DNA of 64,000 nt from Reticulitermes lucifugus. Taxonomy: Eukaryota; Arthropoda; Insecta; Blattodea; Rhinotermitidae. Location: assembly GCA_026260175.1 (NCBI GenBank), contig JAKCWW010001176.1:1-64000 (forward strand), read 5' to 3'. Each line of letters opens with the position of its first letter. Within the stretch, counting starts at the first letter, position 1. This document shows positions 33,529 to 45,595 of this stretch, piece by piece. The notes beneath the pieces were generated by a model. It was not told the origin of the DNA. It did no database searches and worked only from the letters and a program-made list of their open reading frames with translations. Both the position numbers and the translations under genes were made by a program.

Positions 33529-33825
33529 CAGGGGTTCTTTCAATTTTTTTTCTAGCGTACCACTAAATAAAATTGTTAAATGTACCACCAAGATCTTTTG
33601 TACTTAAATAAAAAAGTTGGAACTGGAAAGACTGGCTGAGAGCAGGAATGAGTTATATAATGTTGTTAGCAGTGCTGCATATTAGCAAATATATGTGCGG
33701 ATTATGTTTTGTTTTCTAAAACTTTCATAATTTTTTATATTCAGATTGTTTATTAAGACCGCGTACCAGTAAACAATGGATGGCGTACCAGTATTGGTAC
33801 GCGTACCAGAGTTTGAGAAACCATG
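33529..33825. mobile_element. Non-autonomous hAT-type element with 8-bp target duplication
   Basis: A 297-bp element flanked by CTCTAAAA (33521-33528) and CTCTAAAG (33826-33833), an 8-base duplication with one mismatch, as expected for hAT transposons. The left end CAGGGGTTCTTTCAATTTTT and right end (reverse complement) CATGGTTTCTCAAACTCTGG are of the hAT C-A-G-x-G-G-T-T-C-T-C-A-A-A type. Just inside, GCGTACCAC on the left and GGTACGCGTACCA on the right continue the inverted relation. It has no transposase, so it would depend on an autonomous hAT elsewhere. Confidence 0.88.
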
Positions 33826-33917
33826 CTCTAAAGTATTCAGTACGCAAAGACATACAGATTTTCACATATATGTGTGTGTAATAACATTCCAATGTAAGAA
33901 ATATGTACATAAATAAT

Positions 33918-33985
33918 CGTCTTTAGATGGTTCTCCTGGTCACCAAAGTGTCAGAGGAACCAGCTGTCTCCATCTTCATTCGTAC
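33918..33985 (+). repeat. Single G-family core
   Basis: GATGGTTCTCCTGGTCACCA, AAGTGTCAGAGGAACCAGCT, GTCTCCATCTTCA corresponds to the G core with a worn ACGTTTCGG block. Confidence 0.55.
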
Positions 33986-35825
33986 CATATTTGTTGTACA
34001 TAATCGTGTCTTACATTGGCAGAACTGTTAAATAAAAAGGTTACTTATAAAATATTTTACACTGTAAACTGCAAAGGGTATCTACTATGAAAGTAGGAAA
34101 AGTAATGTTTAAAGTAACTTCAAAGTTCTAAATAGATAAAGTTTTTATTGAGCAAGACTCTGTACCAAATACCAAGTCCATTGTAGAGCTTTTTGCTGCT
34201 ACCTAAAGTTATGGTTTGTACGATTTGTGCATTTAAACTGATGGGCAGTCCCATACAAGCATTGTCAATATCAAGGTCATAAGAGGTCACTAGTTGAGTG
34301 CGTAGTACTTTCATGGAACTTACGCTGAGAAGAATTACATTTGTTTAGCACGAAGCTTGTGAACGTAGCAATGAAATTTTGCGTTCCGCAAAAGGCGAGA
34401 AAATTCTTGATTAGCTGAGTGACATTCTTCTAAAAACTGCAAAAATACTTTCAACCAAAACTTTAGTTTTTGTGTGTTCTTCACGAAGTACAAAAAGCCT
34501 TATATGCAGAACATGTATATCCATTTTTATGAGAACTAATATGAGAAACTAAAGAGTCTGTGGGAGTTTTATGAAATTCAGTATAGAAATTCTTTACAAA
34601 AAGTTGACCAAGAGGTGTCAGTATCGTACAAACCGCCTCAGTGTCACTCAAACTTTACTGATGGATAAATATGAAATTCTTGTTTTCTATATTCTTTGAC
34701 CGATTCAGGTGAAACTCATTATAGCCAGTTTACATGTATTACGACTGAATCAACACGAATTTCGTGAAAATTAGCCCAATTAAATCCATACTATACTTAA
34801 AGGAGTAAATACTATTTTGACAGTATTTTATACAGTTTGCTTCCGATTTGGATAAAATTCGGTCAATAAAACATTCGCTGACGGATTTTGAGTTTTGTGG
34901 AAATCGACGCAGTGAAAGCCGTACTTTACTTATTGGTGTAATTTAATTTATATCCCTACTTCCCACAAGTACTGTCCGATTTCGTTGAAATTCAGTATAA
35001 GAGATACACACATAATGCTGCTGCGCACTGTAAGTTTCGCGTAAAGCGCCGCTGGTGAGGTCGCACTTTTCTTACGGACGTAAATCAAATTAAACTTAAG
35101 CGCGTATCACGAAACAGTACGACATTCTGAAAGCAAGGAACGCCTTGGTAACTTCTGTGTACTACGTCACAATTTGTAATCTTGTTAGTCATAAAAATAT
35201 CTGGGGACGCAATTCAGTTCAGACCTACCTGATGTAGTAGATCAGACAAGTATCACCTAAGTCACAGCAGGCCTGTCGGCCAATTATGCACAACCACAAC
35301 GCGCCTGAATTGCACTCAGGTGTTATACGGCTCGAATTCCATCCAGGAGTCGGCTTTCTTGGCTGATGCCGTTCTGGTTTTCCTCAATCTCTCTCGGGGC
35401 ACTGTTTGCAGTATCCTATCCCGTATCCTTCCCTTTCGATCACCTACAATCTTCTCATACACATTCGTAAAACATGTTAAAATATAGCTTCATATACATC
35501 TGTGTTGAAACAGGCAGACAGGCTGACATTCAAATACAGAGGCATCAGATAAAACACTAGCCGATCTTTGATGTCTGATTAAATGAAAGTGACGCCAGTC
35601 TGCCGAGGTGGCAATTCCCTCATCAGCCCTCCGCACGTCGACGAGCGTACACACCAGCATATCGCCGACAGGCGGACGATCCGCGCAAGGTAGCAGTTTC
35701 CTGATGAAATGAACAAATCCCTCTCGATATCACCTCAGTGCTTCACTATACTAGTAGCGCCATTTTGTTCAGAATTCTTTGCGTCTTGTCCTATCTAAAA
35801 ACGTAAAAGATTAAAACACTAATAT
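33986..35825. other. Unassigned AT-rich sequence with a recurring short phrase
   Basis: No gene found. Variants of a phrase close to CCGATTT plus TGAAATTC plus AGTATA recur at about 34570, 34700, 34850 and 34975, hinting at a worn tandem array. A piece of possible family D sequence (CCGAGGTGGCAATTCCCTCA) lies near 35600. Confidence 0.45.
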
Positions 35826-35828
35826 TTA

Positions 35829-36003
35829 GGTCTTCTGTGACTTGGCACTGTGTAGTCAGCTAAACAGGTGCCAATGTTCCAGAGAATCTCGCTGCCTTCC
35901 ATATGTACATGGTGATCATTCTTCTATACTGAACACGGAGGCATTACGTCCCTCCGAAACGTTGGTACCTATCAAAATGCCCGGCGCCTCATTCCTAAGA
36001 CCG
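35829..36003. mobile_element. G-family foldback element
   Basis: Left arm GGTCTTCTGTGACTTGGCAC, TGTGTAGTCAGCTAAACAGG, TGCCAATG. The right arm, as reverse complement, reads GGTCTTAGGAATGAGGCGCC, ATTTTGATAGGTACCAACGT, TTCGGAGGGACGTAATGCC. About 175 bp with a short loop, and more diverged than the 17 kb copy. Confidence 0.72.
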
Positions 36004-36339
36004 TAGTCTTAATTCTCATCGTTATGAGAACATCAAAAATTCTAAGCTTAAAATAAACATAAAAATTGAATGTCGTGTTTTGGTCTTTCACTCCGAGGAA
36101 AATACATATATTATCCGAGAACAGGATGGTGAGCAAAATATCTGACGCCAGAGGAAGAAAGCACAGTATTACAGAGAAAACTATATAATGAAGAGTTGAT
36201 AATTTGTACCCGTCACTGGTCCAAATGTCATTAATGTGTTCAAATGAAGGAGGAAGTGGTAGATGGGACATGAGAGAGATGGTGTTCATTGCAGAGTCAT
36301 ATTAACCCTCTGAAGAGTCAAAAGACAACGTGAAAGTAA

Positions 36340-36432
36340 TTTTCTGCCCATCGCTTCCCCATATCCGAAAGAGCATTGTTTGGTTTCAAGTTCCCATGCT
36401 TCGCCCTCTTGTCCTTCTGATAAAGAATAGTA
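36340..36432 (-). mobile_element. SINE alternative 3' tail, minus strand
   Basis: On the minus strand TATCAGAAGGACAAGAGGGC, GAAGCATGGGAACTTG corresponds to the tail segment seen at 24.1 kb and 48.9 kb (GAAGCCTGGGAACCTTC). No head is attached. Confidence 0.5.
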
Positions 36433-36950
36433 CAGGTATTAAGATGAGGACGGAATTATACTGCGGGGTAAGAAGACAATCTTCATTGTATATAAAGATT
36501 CAGTTCAAACCTCACAGAGATCACAACGTGCTTCAATTACAAAGACTAACTGTTGAATGCTACATAGGGAAATAATGGACGTTGATTAAGACAATCACAT
36601 GAAACAAGTAATTACACAATGTAGGCAAAACGCAGAGCTTTTAGAGTTAAAATTTGCAGTAACTATACTGACCACCACGCCTGAAAGTGATAAAATTTCC
36701 AAGTCATCAAAAATAAGATAAGTATAGCCTGGAAAAAATGGTGTAAATGGAAAAATAATATTAAAGTGTATCTTCAAGAAGCAGATGCCAAAGTGGAGAT
36801 CGGATTCAATTGATTCAAGATATTATTGACGAGGTTTCAGGTAGGTTTTTTTGTGAACACGGTCATGAACCTTCGGGTTATGTAAAAATCTAGGGGGTTC
36901 TCGACTTCCTTTTGTTCTTTAGCAAAACGCTTCATACCTGCAAGATCAGA
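36433..36950. other. Unassigned sequence
   Basis: No gene or repeat recognised. The minus ORF 36595-36777 is short and motif-free. Confidence 0.4.
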
Positions 36951-36956
36951 CAGAGC

Positions 36957-37235
36957 ACCGTGGTAGCTCAGTCAGGTTAAGGAGTGTACGACCGCAGTTA
37001 AATCCTCAGCAGAGGCATCGCTGTTCTATGTGCCACTTTATCCAGACTGGTTTTCCCCACGCCCCAAACCTCTACCCAGTGGATACCGGGAATTTTCCTC
37101 CGGAGTTAAACCCGCCGGAGCGTGATGCTGACCACTCACCCATCTAATGCCGAGATTAAGGAGGCGCCTTCATGGTGTCGTATTTAATGAGTAAACGTGC
37201 AGCTTCGCCTGACGGCATACTTTCGAACTGCATGA
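36957..37235 (+). mobile_element. SINE family B, plus strand
   Basis: GTGGTAGCTCAGTCAGGTTA is a near-canonical tRNA box A; box B has decayed (CAGTTAAATCCTC). The body CAGTGGATACCGGGAATTTT, CCGCCGGAGCGTGATGCTGA, CCACTCACCC is diagnostic. It supplies the clearest view of the tRNA origin of family B. Confidence 0.85.
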
Positions 37236-38165
37236 TTAGACAGTGTTGGTTCTATTAGGAGATTGTGTTCGCTTGTGGCCGATGCCTTGTTGCGAGTCCC
37301 TCTACCCACTTCCCAGGGGTCATTACTGTGGACAACGCCCCTAGGGGGGCATTAAAATACCGAGGGGGTATGAAACAAGCACCTGATCCATCCACTCCAC
37401 CCAATCCCTAGGCTAAGCTCGTAGGCCTGAGGGTTGCATTCGTATACAGATAGGGTTCACTCCAAGGCAACCCTTGAGTGGTTTCACTTGTACAGTGGGT
37501 GAATGATACGTTCCCAAATGTTCTGCCCGTGTCAGAGCTAATATAGCGGATATGACGGGTCTCTGCCGTACGAAGCGTCGGAATTTGACATGGACGCAAT
37601 CATTACTCCATTACACCACGCCTTTCAAAACAGAACATACATCAAAATCCTTAAAAATAAGCCTACGTGTATTTGAGACTCTTGAGGTACTCAACGTCCG
37701 TGTCTTCCGGGATGTGACATTTCGGATAAAGTTACTGGCTCCACATTCATAGCGAATAAAGGCAGGTAAATTACTAGCAAACTACATGGCCGTACATCTC
37801 AGAAGAAAATAATATTCAAGTATAATTGTCTTCACCCATGTGCTCATACATCAAATTTAACTTTCGGATTACTGATACCGATAAAAAAAAGTTAGGTATC
37901 CAGGCACATACCTTTTAAAAAAAAATTGGCAGTGTTATTGCGAAATTTTATTAGTTGTATTTGATATCTGAAATTCGCTTGACATATTACAAGTCCCACT
38001 GCACTAACTTTGTCTTTCTCGTTGTTACTTAGTGTGGGAAATTGAAACTACGATAGTGGGGTGGCCTCCAACAGCATAACGTTAATACCAAGTTTCATGA
38101 AAATCGGTCATATTGTTCAAAGGTTGAATGTGGGGCACAGAAAGACAAGAGACAGACGCCACGCA
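37236..38165. other. Unassigned sequence
   Basis: No domain-bearing ORF (37408-37599 minus and 37552-37752 plus are short). TACCAAGTTTCATGAAAATC before the CA repeat resembles worn repeat phrases seen near 34.7 kb. Confidence 0.4.
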
Positions 38166-38167
38166 CA

Positions 38168-38169
<2 letters not shown>

Positions 38170-38219
<50 letters not shown>
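38170..38219. repeat. (AC)n microsatellite
   Basis: About 25 uninterrupted CA units, the cleanest dinucleotide repeat in the window and probably polymorphic. The ORF 38061-38264 reads it as a threonine/histidine run and is spurious. Confidence 0.95.
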
Positions 38220-38221
<2 letters not shown>

Positions 38222-39540
38222 GCAGCACAGCTGCCTCGGTATCTTACTTTCTTTCCTTAACTAAGGAAAGTCGTCTAAAAATGGTATGAGTATACAGTGG
38301 ACCAAATGCAGTAAAAGACGAAATTTATAATGTTCAGTAATCCGTAGTTAAAAAGTTTAAAAACCGTGGATGCGTCTTCCCCATTTTAACTTCTAGATCC
38401 CTGCATTCAATCCGCATTTGTGGCTGGGATTTGTAACTGTCTCTCTCACTGCTAACGACAGTACCGTCCAATTTATGGTTCGTAAAACTGACAAGAGATA
38501 CTGCACCATCAGTGTTACTGTCCAGACGTTTTCAAGTTTCTGCTTTACTGACTCGCTGTGTATAGTGCTGAGTTACGACATATTATAAAATTCCGGGTAA
38601 TAAAATATTTGAGTTTCTTCCTGCCGTGTATGTGATGATGCCGATTAATCACACATCCTTCATGCACCATCTACTTAGGCACAATAAATATGATCTCCGG
38701 CATATTAAGTTTGGATTCGGCCCCAACGATTAAGCTACTAAGCCGAGAGAGTGGATTGACAGACCCATAAATCATCATTACCATAAAATTTAATCCAGGT
38801 TTTATGACACAGAGTCACGTTCCATATTAAACCAGAGGGCAGTAAAAGAGTTTTCGATTGACATCAAAATCAACTCTGTTAGTTAGAAAAAAAATTTATG
38901 AGCTATACAGTAATCTAAATTGCGTGGGGTGTGCCAAATGTAATATTCCCTTCAAGTTCAGCAACTTATCAGCCCTTTCAAGCATAGTGGTAATTATGTA
39001 CCACGTGTTTCACATTACAATAGTGCATTCTTCCCATACCGCGTATTTATGTGTTTCGTAAGATTCCCTCACTAGAAACAGATTATTATTATTTCCCTAA
39101 ACCCTATTAATCAGTATATCTTAGTAACGGAGGTAGGGAATGTTTCCTGTGAGGTAAGAAGCGACGTTCTGTAAATAAATAAATAAATAAATAAGCCTAA
39201 TTAATCCCATGAGGGCAACGGCCTCCTGGTGGAAAGAGGGAGCGCTCGAGTGCTCTATCGCCAGGTGAGCTAGTCCTAGAGGTGTCGCATTGACATCTGG
39301 AATATGTAATATAATTTCACTTCGGTCTGGTAGGTTGGTACTTGCGTCATGAATACACTTTTGTAGCCACTTTCTGCTTATGTCTGCGGAGTTTGTGACA
39401 TTGGTTTTACGAATGTTGTGTGTATTTACTCCATTTGCTCCGGTTTTTGGCTGTTCGTGACCGTTGTCCTCCTGCTAATCTCTCTGACGTGTCTGCCCAT
39501 TGGGTCGCCCAGTTCTGTATATGTTACGCATTGCATTATT
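38220..39540. other. Unassigned sequence with an AAAT microsatellite
   Basis: Contains a short (AAAT) repeat at 39172-39193. The rest shows no gene, SINE head or TE protein. Confidence 0.45.
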
Positions 39541-39544
39541 TTGT

Positions 39545-39832
39545 TTTGAGAAGGGCTCCGCATCAGAAGCTACGGACGCACCGCAGCCTTAAGGCTTCTT
39601 GTGCAACCCTGTGATGAAGATGAGAGAAAGATGATGTTATTTTTTTTTTCATTATTCCAAGTAATGGAGCACCGGTGGAATTAAACTGACAGGGGAAAAC
39701 CGAAGTACTCTGGGAAAAACCTGTCCCAGTGCTACTTTGTCCACCACAAATCCCACATGGACTGACCCGGAATCGAAACCGGGCCTCCGCGGTGAGAGGC
39801 CGGCGACTAACCGCCTGAGCCATGGCACGGCC
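39545..39832 (-). mobile_element. SINE family A, minus strand
   Basis: Minus strand: GGCCGTGCCATGGCTCAGGC, box B CGGTTTCGATTCCGG, GTGGGATTTGTGGTGGAC, ACTTCGGTTTTCCCCTGTCA, then CTTAAGGCTGCGGTGCGTCC and a GCGGAGCCCTT end. Near full length and intact at both pol III boxes. The minus ORF 39563-39847 is a SINE translation. Confidence 0.92.
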
Positions 39833-40515
39833 TTCTATGAGCTTCATGAAGCAAAGTGTTAAAACTTTAAAAACTGGTACAAGTTATGAAGCAATTATTA
39901 CTCCTAATAATCCAACAACCTAGTAATTCCCAATCGTTTTGGGTCGGATAAATGTCTACGAATATTTACAATCTATTTTTGTTTTTTCACAGACGCCATT
40001 TCGGCAAACCCCACCCATCCTCCACTTCATTTTGCCAGTAAATAAAAATATCACATTTACGGCAGTCATCTCGCATAAAGTTTCAAGCTGTGTAGCCTGA
40101 TATCACTCTGCGTATCTTTATCTTGACAATTAATTTTTTCAGCTACATATAAAAGAAACTGCCTTCAATCAGATTAATCGGAAATGCTTCCAGCTGTAGC
40201 CTTACTGCATGATTTTCCTAATACTCAAAGTACTTTTCTTTCCATTTATTTGTAATTTACACACACATTTGCTCCACAGTTTCTAAGTACAGAGGCCATT
40301 AAGATTAAATATTAAGGGCATAGGGGTGTCGTGCCTTGATCGACCCGTCTACACTGTTGGGAAAACATGACGTTCGAAACATCGATGTGCAGATAGGGGG
40401 CCTATTTTGGCCCATCAACTTGCTCTTCCAGAATACCATTACATATTAAAAAACTTCTAACATTTACTGTATGAAAAGGAGCAGCAAAAAGTAACACGCC
40501 ACATTTAAAATATAT
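39833..40515. other. Unassigned sequence
   Basis: A short ACGTTCGAAACATCG block near 40370 vaguely recalls the G core but has no terminal phrase. Nothing else identified. Confidence 0.4.
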
Positions 40516-40519
40516 AAAA

Positions 40520-40810
40520 GTGGCGTCCACTGAGCCGTAACCTTTTCCAGAAGCCAATGCTCTCCCAAGCTATCAAAAAATTCTATACATTTTATGAAAT
40601 CCGACAGTTCATTACTGCATTTAAAACAGTCTTCCCTGAGCAAAGTCAATCCATTTCACACCGCCACACATATAAGATACATTACAATATTTTAATCCCA
40701 CCTACTCCTAAAACCTCTTTATGACCTCCTTCCTCACATTTTCAGACTAAATATTCTTATGCGTGTCACATCCAACTATGCGTGCTACATGTCCTGTGAT
40801 TCTCTGGTAA
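40520..40810 (-). mobile_element. LINE 3' end fragment, minus strand
   Basis: On the minus strand CAGGACATGTAGCACGCATA starts a match to the C-terminal coding part of the LINE family (G-H-V-A-R-M region), continues through worn codons, and ends in the 3' UTR phrase CATAAAATGTATAGAATTTT, TTGATAGCTTGGGA. Dead 5'-truncated copy. The ORF 40464-40649 minus falls in its UTR. Confidence 0.65.
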
Positions 40811-40873
40811 GAGTAAAAATATATGACAAAGGTAAAAATTATGAAACCTCCTATTACTGAACTTTCTCTCTCC

Positions 40874-41139
40874 CAGGGATGCACAAATCCCTAGCGTTCG
40901 GGCGACTAAATTTTATATGATGGTGTCAATACTTTCAGCACACTTACTGCAGTTCTCTTCCATACACACAAAAATTCGTGTGTTCACATGCACCGAAAAG
41001 AAAGCGCCACATATCAGCGAGGTTCATAGATCATCCCAAAATTGTGGGTTCTGAGTATGGAACTTACTTCATGTCATCGTTCAGGCGCCTAGAATTTGAA
41101 GGGAGCTCAAAGATATTTTGAAAATGTTGTGTATCCCTG
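40874..41139. mobile_element. Possible hAT-like MITE
   Basis: Left end CAGGGATGCACAA and right end (reverse complement) CAGGGATACACAA match at 12 of 13 bases over 266 bp. The C-A-G start suits hAT ends, but no 8-base flanking duplication is visible, so the call is tentative. Confidence 0.55.
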
Positions 41140-44070
41140 ATCTATGCCCTTGTTACTTTCTGTCTCTTCCGACCAGGTAACCTCTTCAGCACGTCACTCT
41201 AAAACACACTCCAACCCATCCATATGCCAAATTTCTCACCTGTACAAGATATTCGGAAATGTGAAATACAAACCTCGAAACAGCGCCACTCTAACTTAGC
41301 GCCCATGAACGTCTGTGAATAGAAACTTCCTATGATAAGTTATTTCGATTTACCACCACCCTCGATATACCCCCACACTGAACACACCTACAAAAAATGC
41401 GAATAAAAACAGTGGCGATGTCTCGGAATTTGTACGTTTAATCGGAGAAAAGAATATAAATATTTTTGAACCGTATTATGGCAAGTATTTAATTTATCTG
41501 CTCATTTTTTCTTCATAATTGAAATTTTTATTCCTTGCTGTCGTACCAGAATATCTCAACTTATTTGTTACAGACTGATTTAGTACGTCTCTGTAAAAAC
41601 CCCTAGGAGAACTGTAATTAGTTTCAGTAATACACTTCAGAAACCAAATTACTCAGTATTTTGGGCGCCAGACATTCGTTCCTTAAATAATACCCAATGT
41701 AATGTGAGTCCACAATCAGTCCAAGAACGTATCTCTCTGATACAATATTTACAGAAGGAATGGGCGTAGTAATATTTGCTTGAATATTCAAACCTATTAC
41801 ACAATTTTGTCTTACAATTAACCTGTCTGATGTGATTACAGCACTATATACTTACCCTTGTGTAGTTCTGGATTTATTATCCTGTTGAAAATTTCTCAAA
41901 AGAAAATAACACGTGGTATCCCGTAACTTATATAGTAAATATTTTACCTTTGCGTCATGTTGACAGCCGAAGTGTTTCTCTTCACGAAGTAAAACGAGTC
42001 AGCACATTTCTGTAGTGTTCATATTACACATGGTTGGAGTGTGTTTGTCTCTTCTGCTTTCCTATTCACTGTTGTGTCCGAGAAATTAACTTTGTGGGTA
42101 TTGGGTTAAGAACTTTTTCATCCGTTCTCTCTTCTTGGGATACTATCTCTCCTTCCCCTCCGGCCGCAGCTTTCAGAAATGATAGTTCCCCTTTTTCCTT
42201 TTCCTTCTGTTGAAATGGGATGATCTTTTCTGTCTGTTTCTCCCAAGAATAAAATGGGTCTATTGTTGGGAGTGGAAAGGAATTCATATCAATTTTCTGT
42301 ATACCCACACGTAATGCTCGCGTGTGCAGTGTGAATGAATGCGTCCCTATACAGGGGCGGTCACAGTATGTCAGTTAGGTGTAATTCGGAAAGAAAGAAG
42401 CTAGACCCACCCTACTGAAGGATTAAGGGAACGAGGAGCTACAGAAGTGATTTCCTTTTGTTTCGATACAATTGTTGTTAATTATAGAACATGCTTACGA
42501 CTCATGTCGATCAGAGCATAAGACGTTTCAGGATGCGTTTTATATTGTGTTGTTCCGTTCGTTTGTGTGGGTGTGATGATCGTGTTGAATACCAAACAAT
42601 GGCAGTTGTTTGGAGCGAAGAAATTCAAGTTACATATTACACGTCCATATTTGTTTAGTCTCCATATGATTTTGAGACACTCTCCGCAGGTAAAAGGATC
42701 AGTATACTAAAGGGTCCTTATAACTAAATTCCAAAAGAAAATAAACAGCCGCCGTTTAATGCATGCAATACGCATAACGAATACTGTCCAATACGAAGAA
42801 ATTTATGATATGTGACCCATATTACAAGACAACAGTTCACGATTTCCTCACGACGTCACATTCCAGGAAACGGCGATATTCAGAGTCGCCGCCGTAAGAA
42901 CCACCTCATTGCCGCTCACTGGCCTCTAACCTAACGGAGATAAATCCGGATCTATACCATGCTACTCAGTGTCTTTGAGATCGGTTTTAAGACTGTCCTT
43001 CAATCTACGCCTAAGTTTTCTTTTCGGGTATCCCGTTAAAACATCATATAGATTCTTCAAATTTATCATAATATCCACTTTAATATTATCGTTTTTTCTA
43101 CGCATAGGACATTCTTCACAGTTTCGCGATAAATCTTACATCAATCTCTCGACTCTCTCACACTTGCATGCTGCATGCTCTGCCCATATCACGTGATCAT
43201 TTGATAATCAGTATAGCCTCATTGGTGTAATTCTGCTTTTAATTTAAATTTTATTGAATTTAAGTGATCCTGGTTCGGGGTGTTGGAATATTTTGTGTAT
43301 GGCAGACTGATTTGAAATCACTAATTGTACAAATATATGAAAAAATCCAACATAATTACGAACTCTACACATAATCTGAACATGAACGATAACTACTTTT
43401 TTATAATGTAGTCTCTGAATATACGATTGCGATCATATATCAGGTGGTTCGAATATCAGTCGTTTTATTTCATTGGTTCAAAATAATTGTTTCATAAGTG
43501 TTATCCTTGTACACGTACTAAAAATTATGAATGTCTTTACCATCAATCTGAATGTTTCGGCTTAATTCAGTTATTTTAAAATGCGTTTTTCTCTCTAATT
43601 TCTAACGATCCGCAGTTATTAAAACGTAAGCCCTGAATGAACAAGTTTTACTTGATTTTCGTCAAGTACAGTCATCCCTATATAGACAAAAGCAGCAACC
43701 GAAAGGAAACCTAAACCCTTACCCGCCTCATGTCTGTAAAGCATCTTTCTTCCAGTTCGCCAACTACAGTCTTCCTCTTCTTTTGTTTTTGCTATCCTCA
43801 TAACCGTTCCTCGTACCGTTATAGAACTAATTATACTAATTATACATCAACTTCTTCTGTACATTGTCCACACCGAGTTGTTTTATATGGCGAAAACATT
43901 AACAAAAACCCAGTATTTTGAGGCAACAGTACTTGGTGTACAAAAATCATGCAATTAAATAAAGAAGATACATAGTTGTAGCCTTTAAAAAATTTTGTTC
44001 TCAAACATGTCAATGTGTTCCCCCCCCCGTATCCTTACAGGCTGAGCCTAATTATATAAAAAAAAGGCAA
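41140..44070. other. Unassigned AT-rich sequence, about 2.9 kb
   Basis: No confident feature. On the minus strand near 42985-43045 a translation (G-Y-P-K-R-K-L-R-R-R-L-K-D-S-L-K) faintly resembles the basic C-terminal block of LINE proteins. It is too weak to call. ORFs at 42066-42308 minus and 42969-43196 plus lack motifs. Confidence 0.4.
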
Positions 44071-44074
44071 TGTT

Positions 44075-44321
44075 CGTATAAACGTAATATTGAGGCGAGT
44101 TCGCGTAACCATTTTGGCCATAGAAAAGCAATAAGTATTACATATTCTAAGTGTGTTTTGATTTTTGTCTACAACTTTTGTCTGAAATATTTCTCATTCT
44201 TAGAAGAATTCATGAAGATATTTTCACAAATGTAGATTCGTCTTTATGTAAAGTACCCGTTATTCTTGTCAGATTTTAATGAAACTTGAATTTTCTTGAC
44301 AGATTTTTTAAAAATACACAA
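44075..44321 (+). repeat. Unnamed dispersed repeat E, copy 2
   Basis: ATTGAGGCGAGTTCGCGTAA, CCATTTTGGCCATAGAAAAG, TATTACATATTCTAAGTGTG, then AAAGTACCCGTTATTCTTGT and TTTTCTTGACAGATTTTT pair with the copy at 21.0-21.2 kb in the same orientation. This longer copy includes CTACAACTTTTGTCTGAAA and TTCATGAAGATATTTTCACA, absent from the other. Confidence 0.8.
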
Positions 44322-44404
44322 TTTATTATACGTTTACTTAAAACTAGCCGAAAGACGGCTGCAATGCTTGGAACAAATGTACACGCACTACTTACTCCAA
44401 CTCT

Positions 44405-44495
44405 CAGATTCACTATTACACCCTGAAGATTGAAACATCACGTTCTTCCGAAACGTCGGAAAATTTCTGACAGACTATATAGCGTCACATGCCAG
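44405..44495 (-). repeat. Single G-family unit, minus strand
   Basis: Minus strand: GGCATGTGACGCTATATAGT, CTGTCAGAAATTTTCCGACG, TTTCGGAAGAACGTGATG, TTTCAATCTTCAGGGTG. Full core in consensus order. Confidence 0.75.
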
Positions 44496-44788
44496 CAGAC
44501 AGTATTCTTCAACCCTGATTTATCCAGATAATTATACTTCTTTTTAGTTGCATAAATTATCTGATACAGCTTTCGATAAATTTACGTAAGACCAAGTTCA
44601 AATTAAGTTAGCTTCGTCGGCAAATTCGAAGTATTTTCAACATTTTCGTACCAGTACATAAAATATTCTACACATGTATTCTGCTAATCATTTCGTTCAC
44701 GGGATACGAGAAAGTACAAAAAGCAGGATCGAATGAAGTATGCTCAAGTGCGAGATTTGACGTTCTCTTAGCAGCGATGCTGGGGAGT

Positions 44789-44979
44789 AAGTCTTTTGGG
44801 ATGTCATGCTGTATCGACTGCTAAACAGTTACCCACGTTTCCAATTATCTTACTGCCTTCGTCTTAAGGATGAACCATTCTTCTTGGACTACTGAACCCT
44901 GATATGAAGGCAAAAAGATTCTTTGAAACGTCGGTTAACTATATACCAGTCGACACGGCGTAACATTCCAGAAGACTTG
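44789..44979. mobile_element. G-family foldback element
   Basis: Left arm AAGTCTTTTGGGATGTCATG, CTGTATCGACTG, GTTACCCACGTTTCC. The right arm (reverse complement) is AAGTCTTCTGGAATGTTACG, CCGTGTCGACTGGTATATAG, TTAACCGACGTTTCAAAG. About 190 bp. The terminal phrase is best preserved in the right arm. Confidence 0.8.
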
Positions 44980-45595
44980 AATCTTTAAACCAGAGCAGTT
45001 TTCAGTTTTGGACTGATAATGTTTACATCTAGAATTATAAAGCAGTACTTACATTACCGTCAACACAATGATTTTTTGGTATTACTAACAGATCAAATTA
45101 CAGGGTTACATGTTTCGACCAAGATTAGGCTATCTGCAAGCCAACATCTAAAAACAAATACGTCTGCCCCTTACAGAAAAGATCCCTCTCGAATAATGCG
45201 ATTTAAGAACATTTCTCGCAATTTTATTGAACTGAAATAATGGATCTAAGCTGACACTGCAATAAAGTGATAAAAGTGACCAACACAAAATACCGCTTCT
45301 ACTATTGACCACTTTTCTACCTTAACTCCAGCAAGAAATACCGTGTGCTCACCGCATTGCGTGATAAGTACTTTACTGTTCTTATCATTATGTGAAGTGG
45401 AACAGTTTATTTGTTCTTTTGTTACCAGCTTTTATTTCCCGCATTATGACGACAACGAAGGAAAAACTTTCTACCAAGTCCGCAGTTCAGCAAAAATGAC
45501 TACACTTTTTTGGTATAGAATTCGATTCACAGCTTTGTTTTGTTTTTTTAGGCGGTTTGATTTAACAGAGAAATGTCAGGATGATTAATGAAGAG
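44980..45595. other. Unassigned sequence with a family H core
   Basis: GGTTACATGTTTCGACC followed by TTAGGCTATCTGCAAG at about 45093-45138 resembles the core of the H and F foldbacks. No inverted partner was found. ORFs at 45019-45240 and 45343-45588 have no motif. Confidence 0.4.

Noticed and set aside
42980-43050. LINE C-terminal scrap on the minus strand
   Set aside because: Only a basic K/R-rich stretch resembles the family; no ordered second motif supports it.
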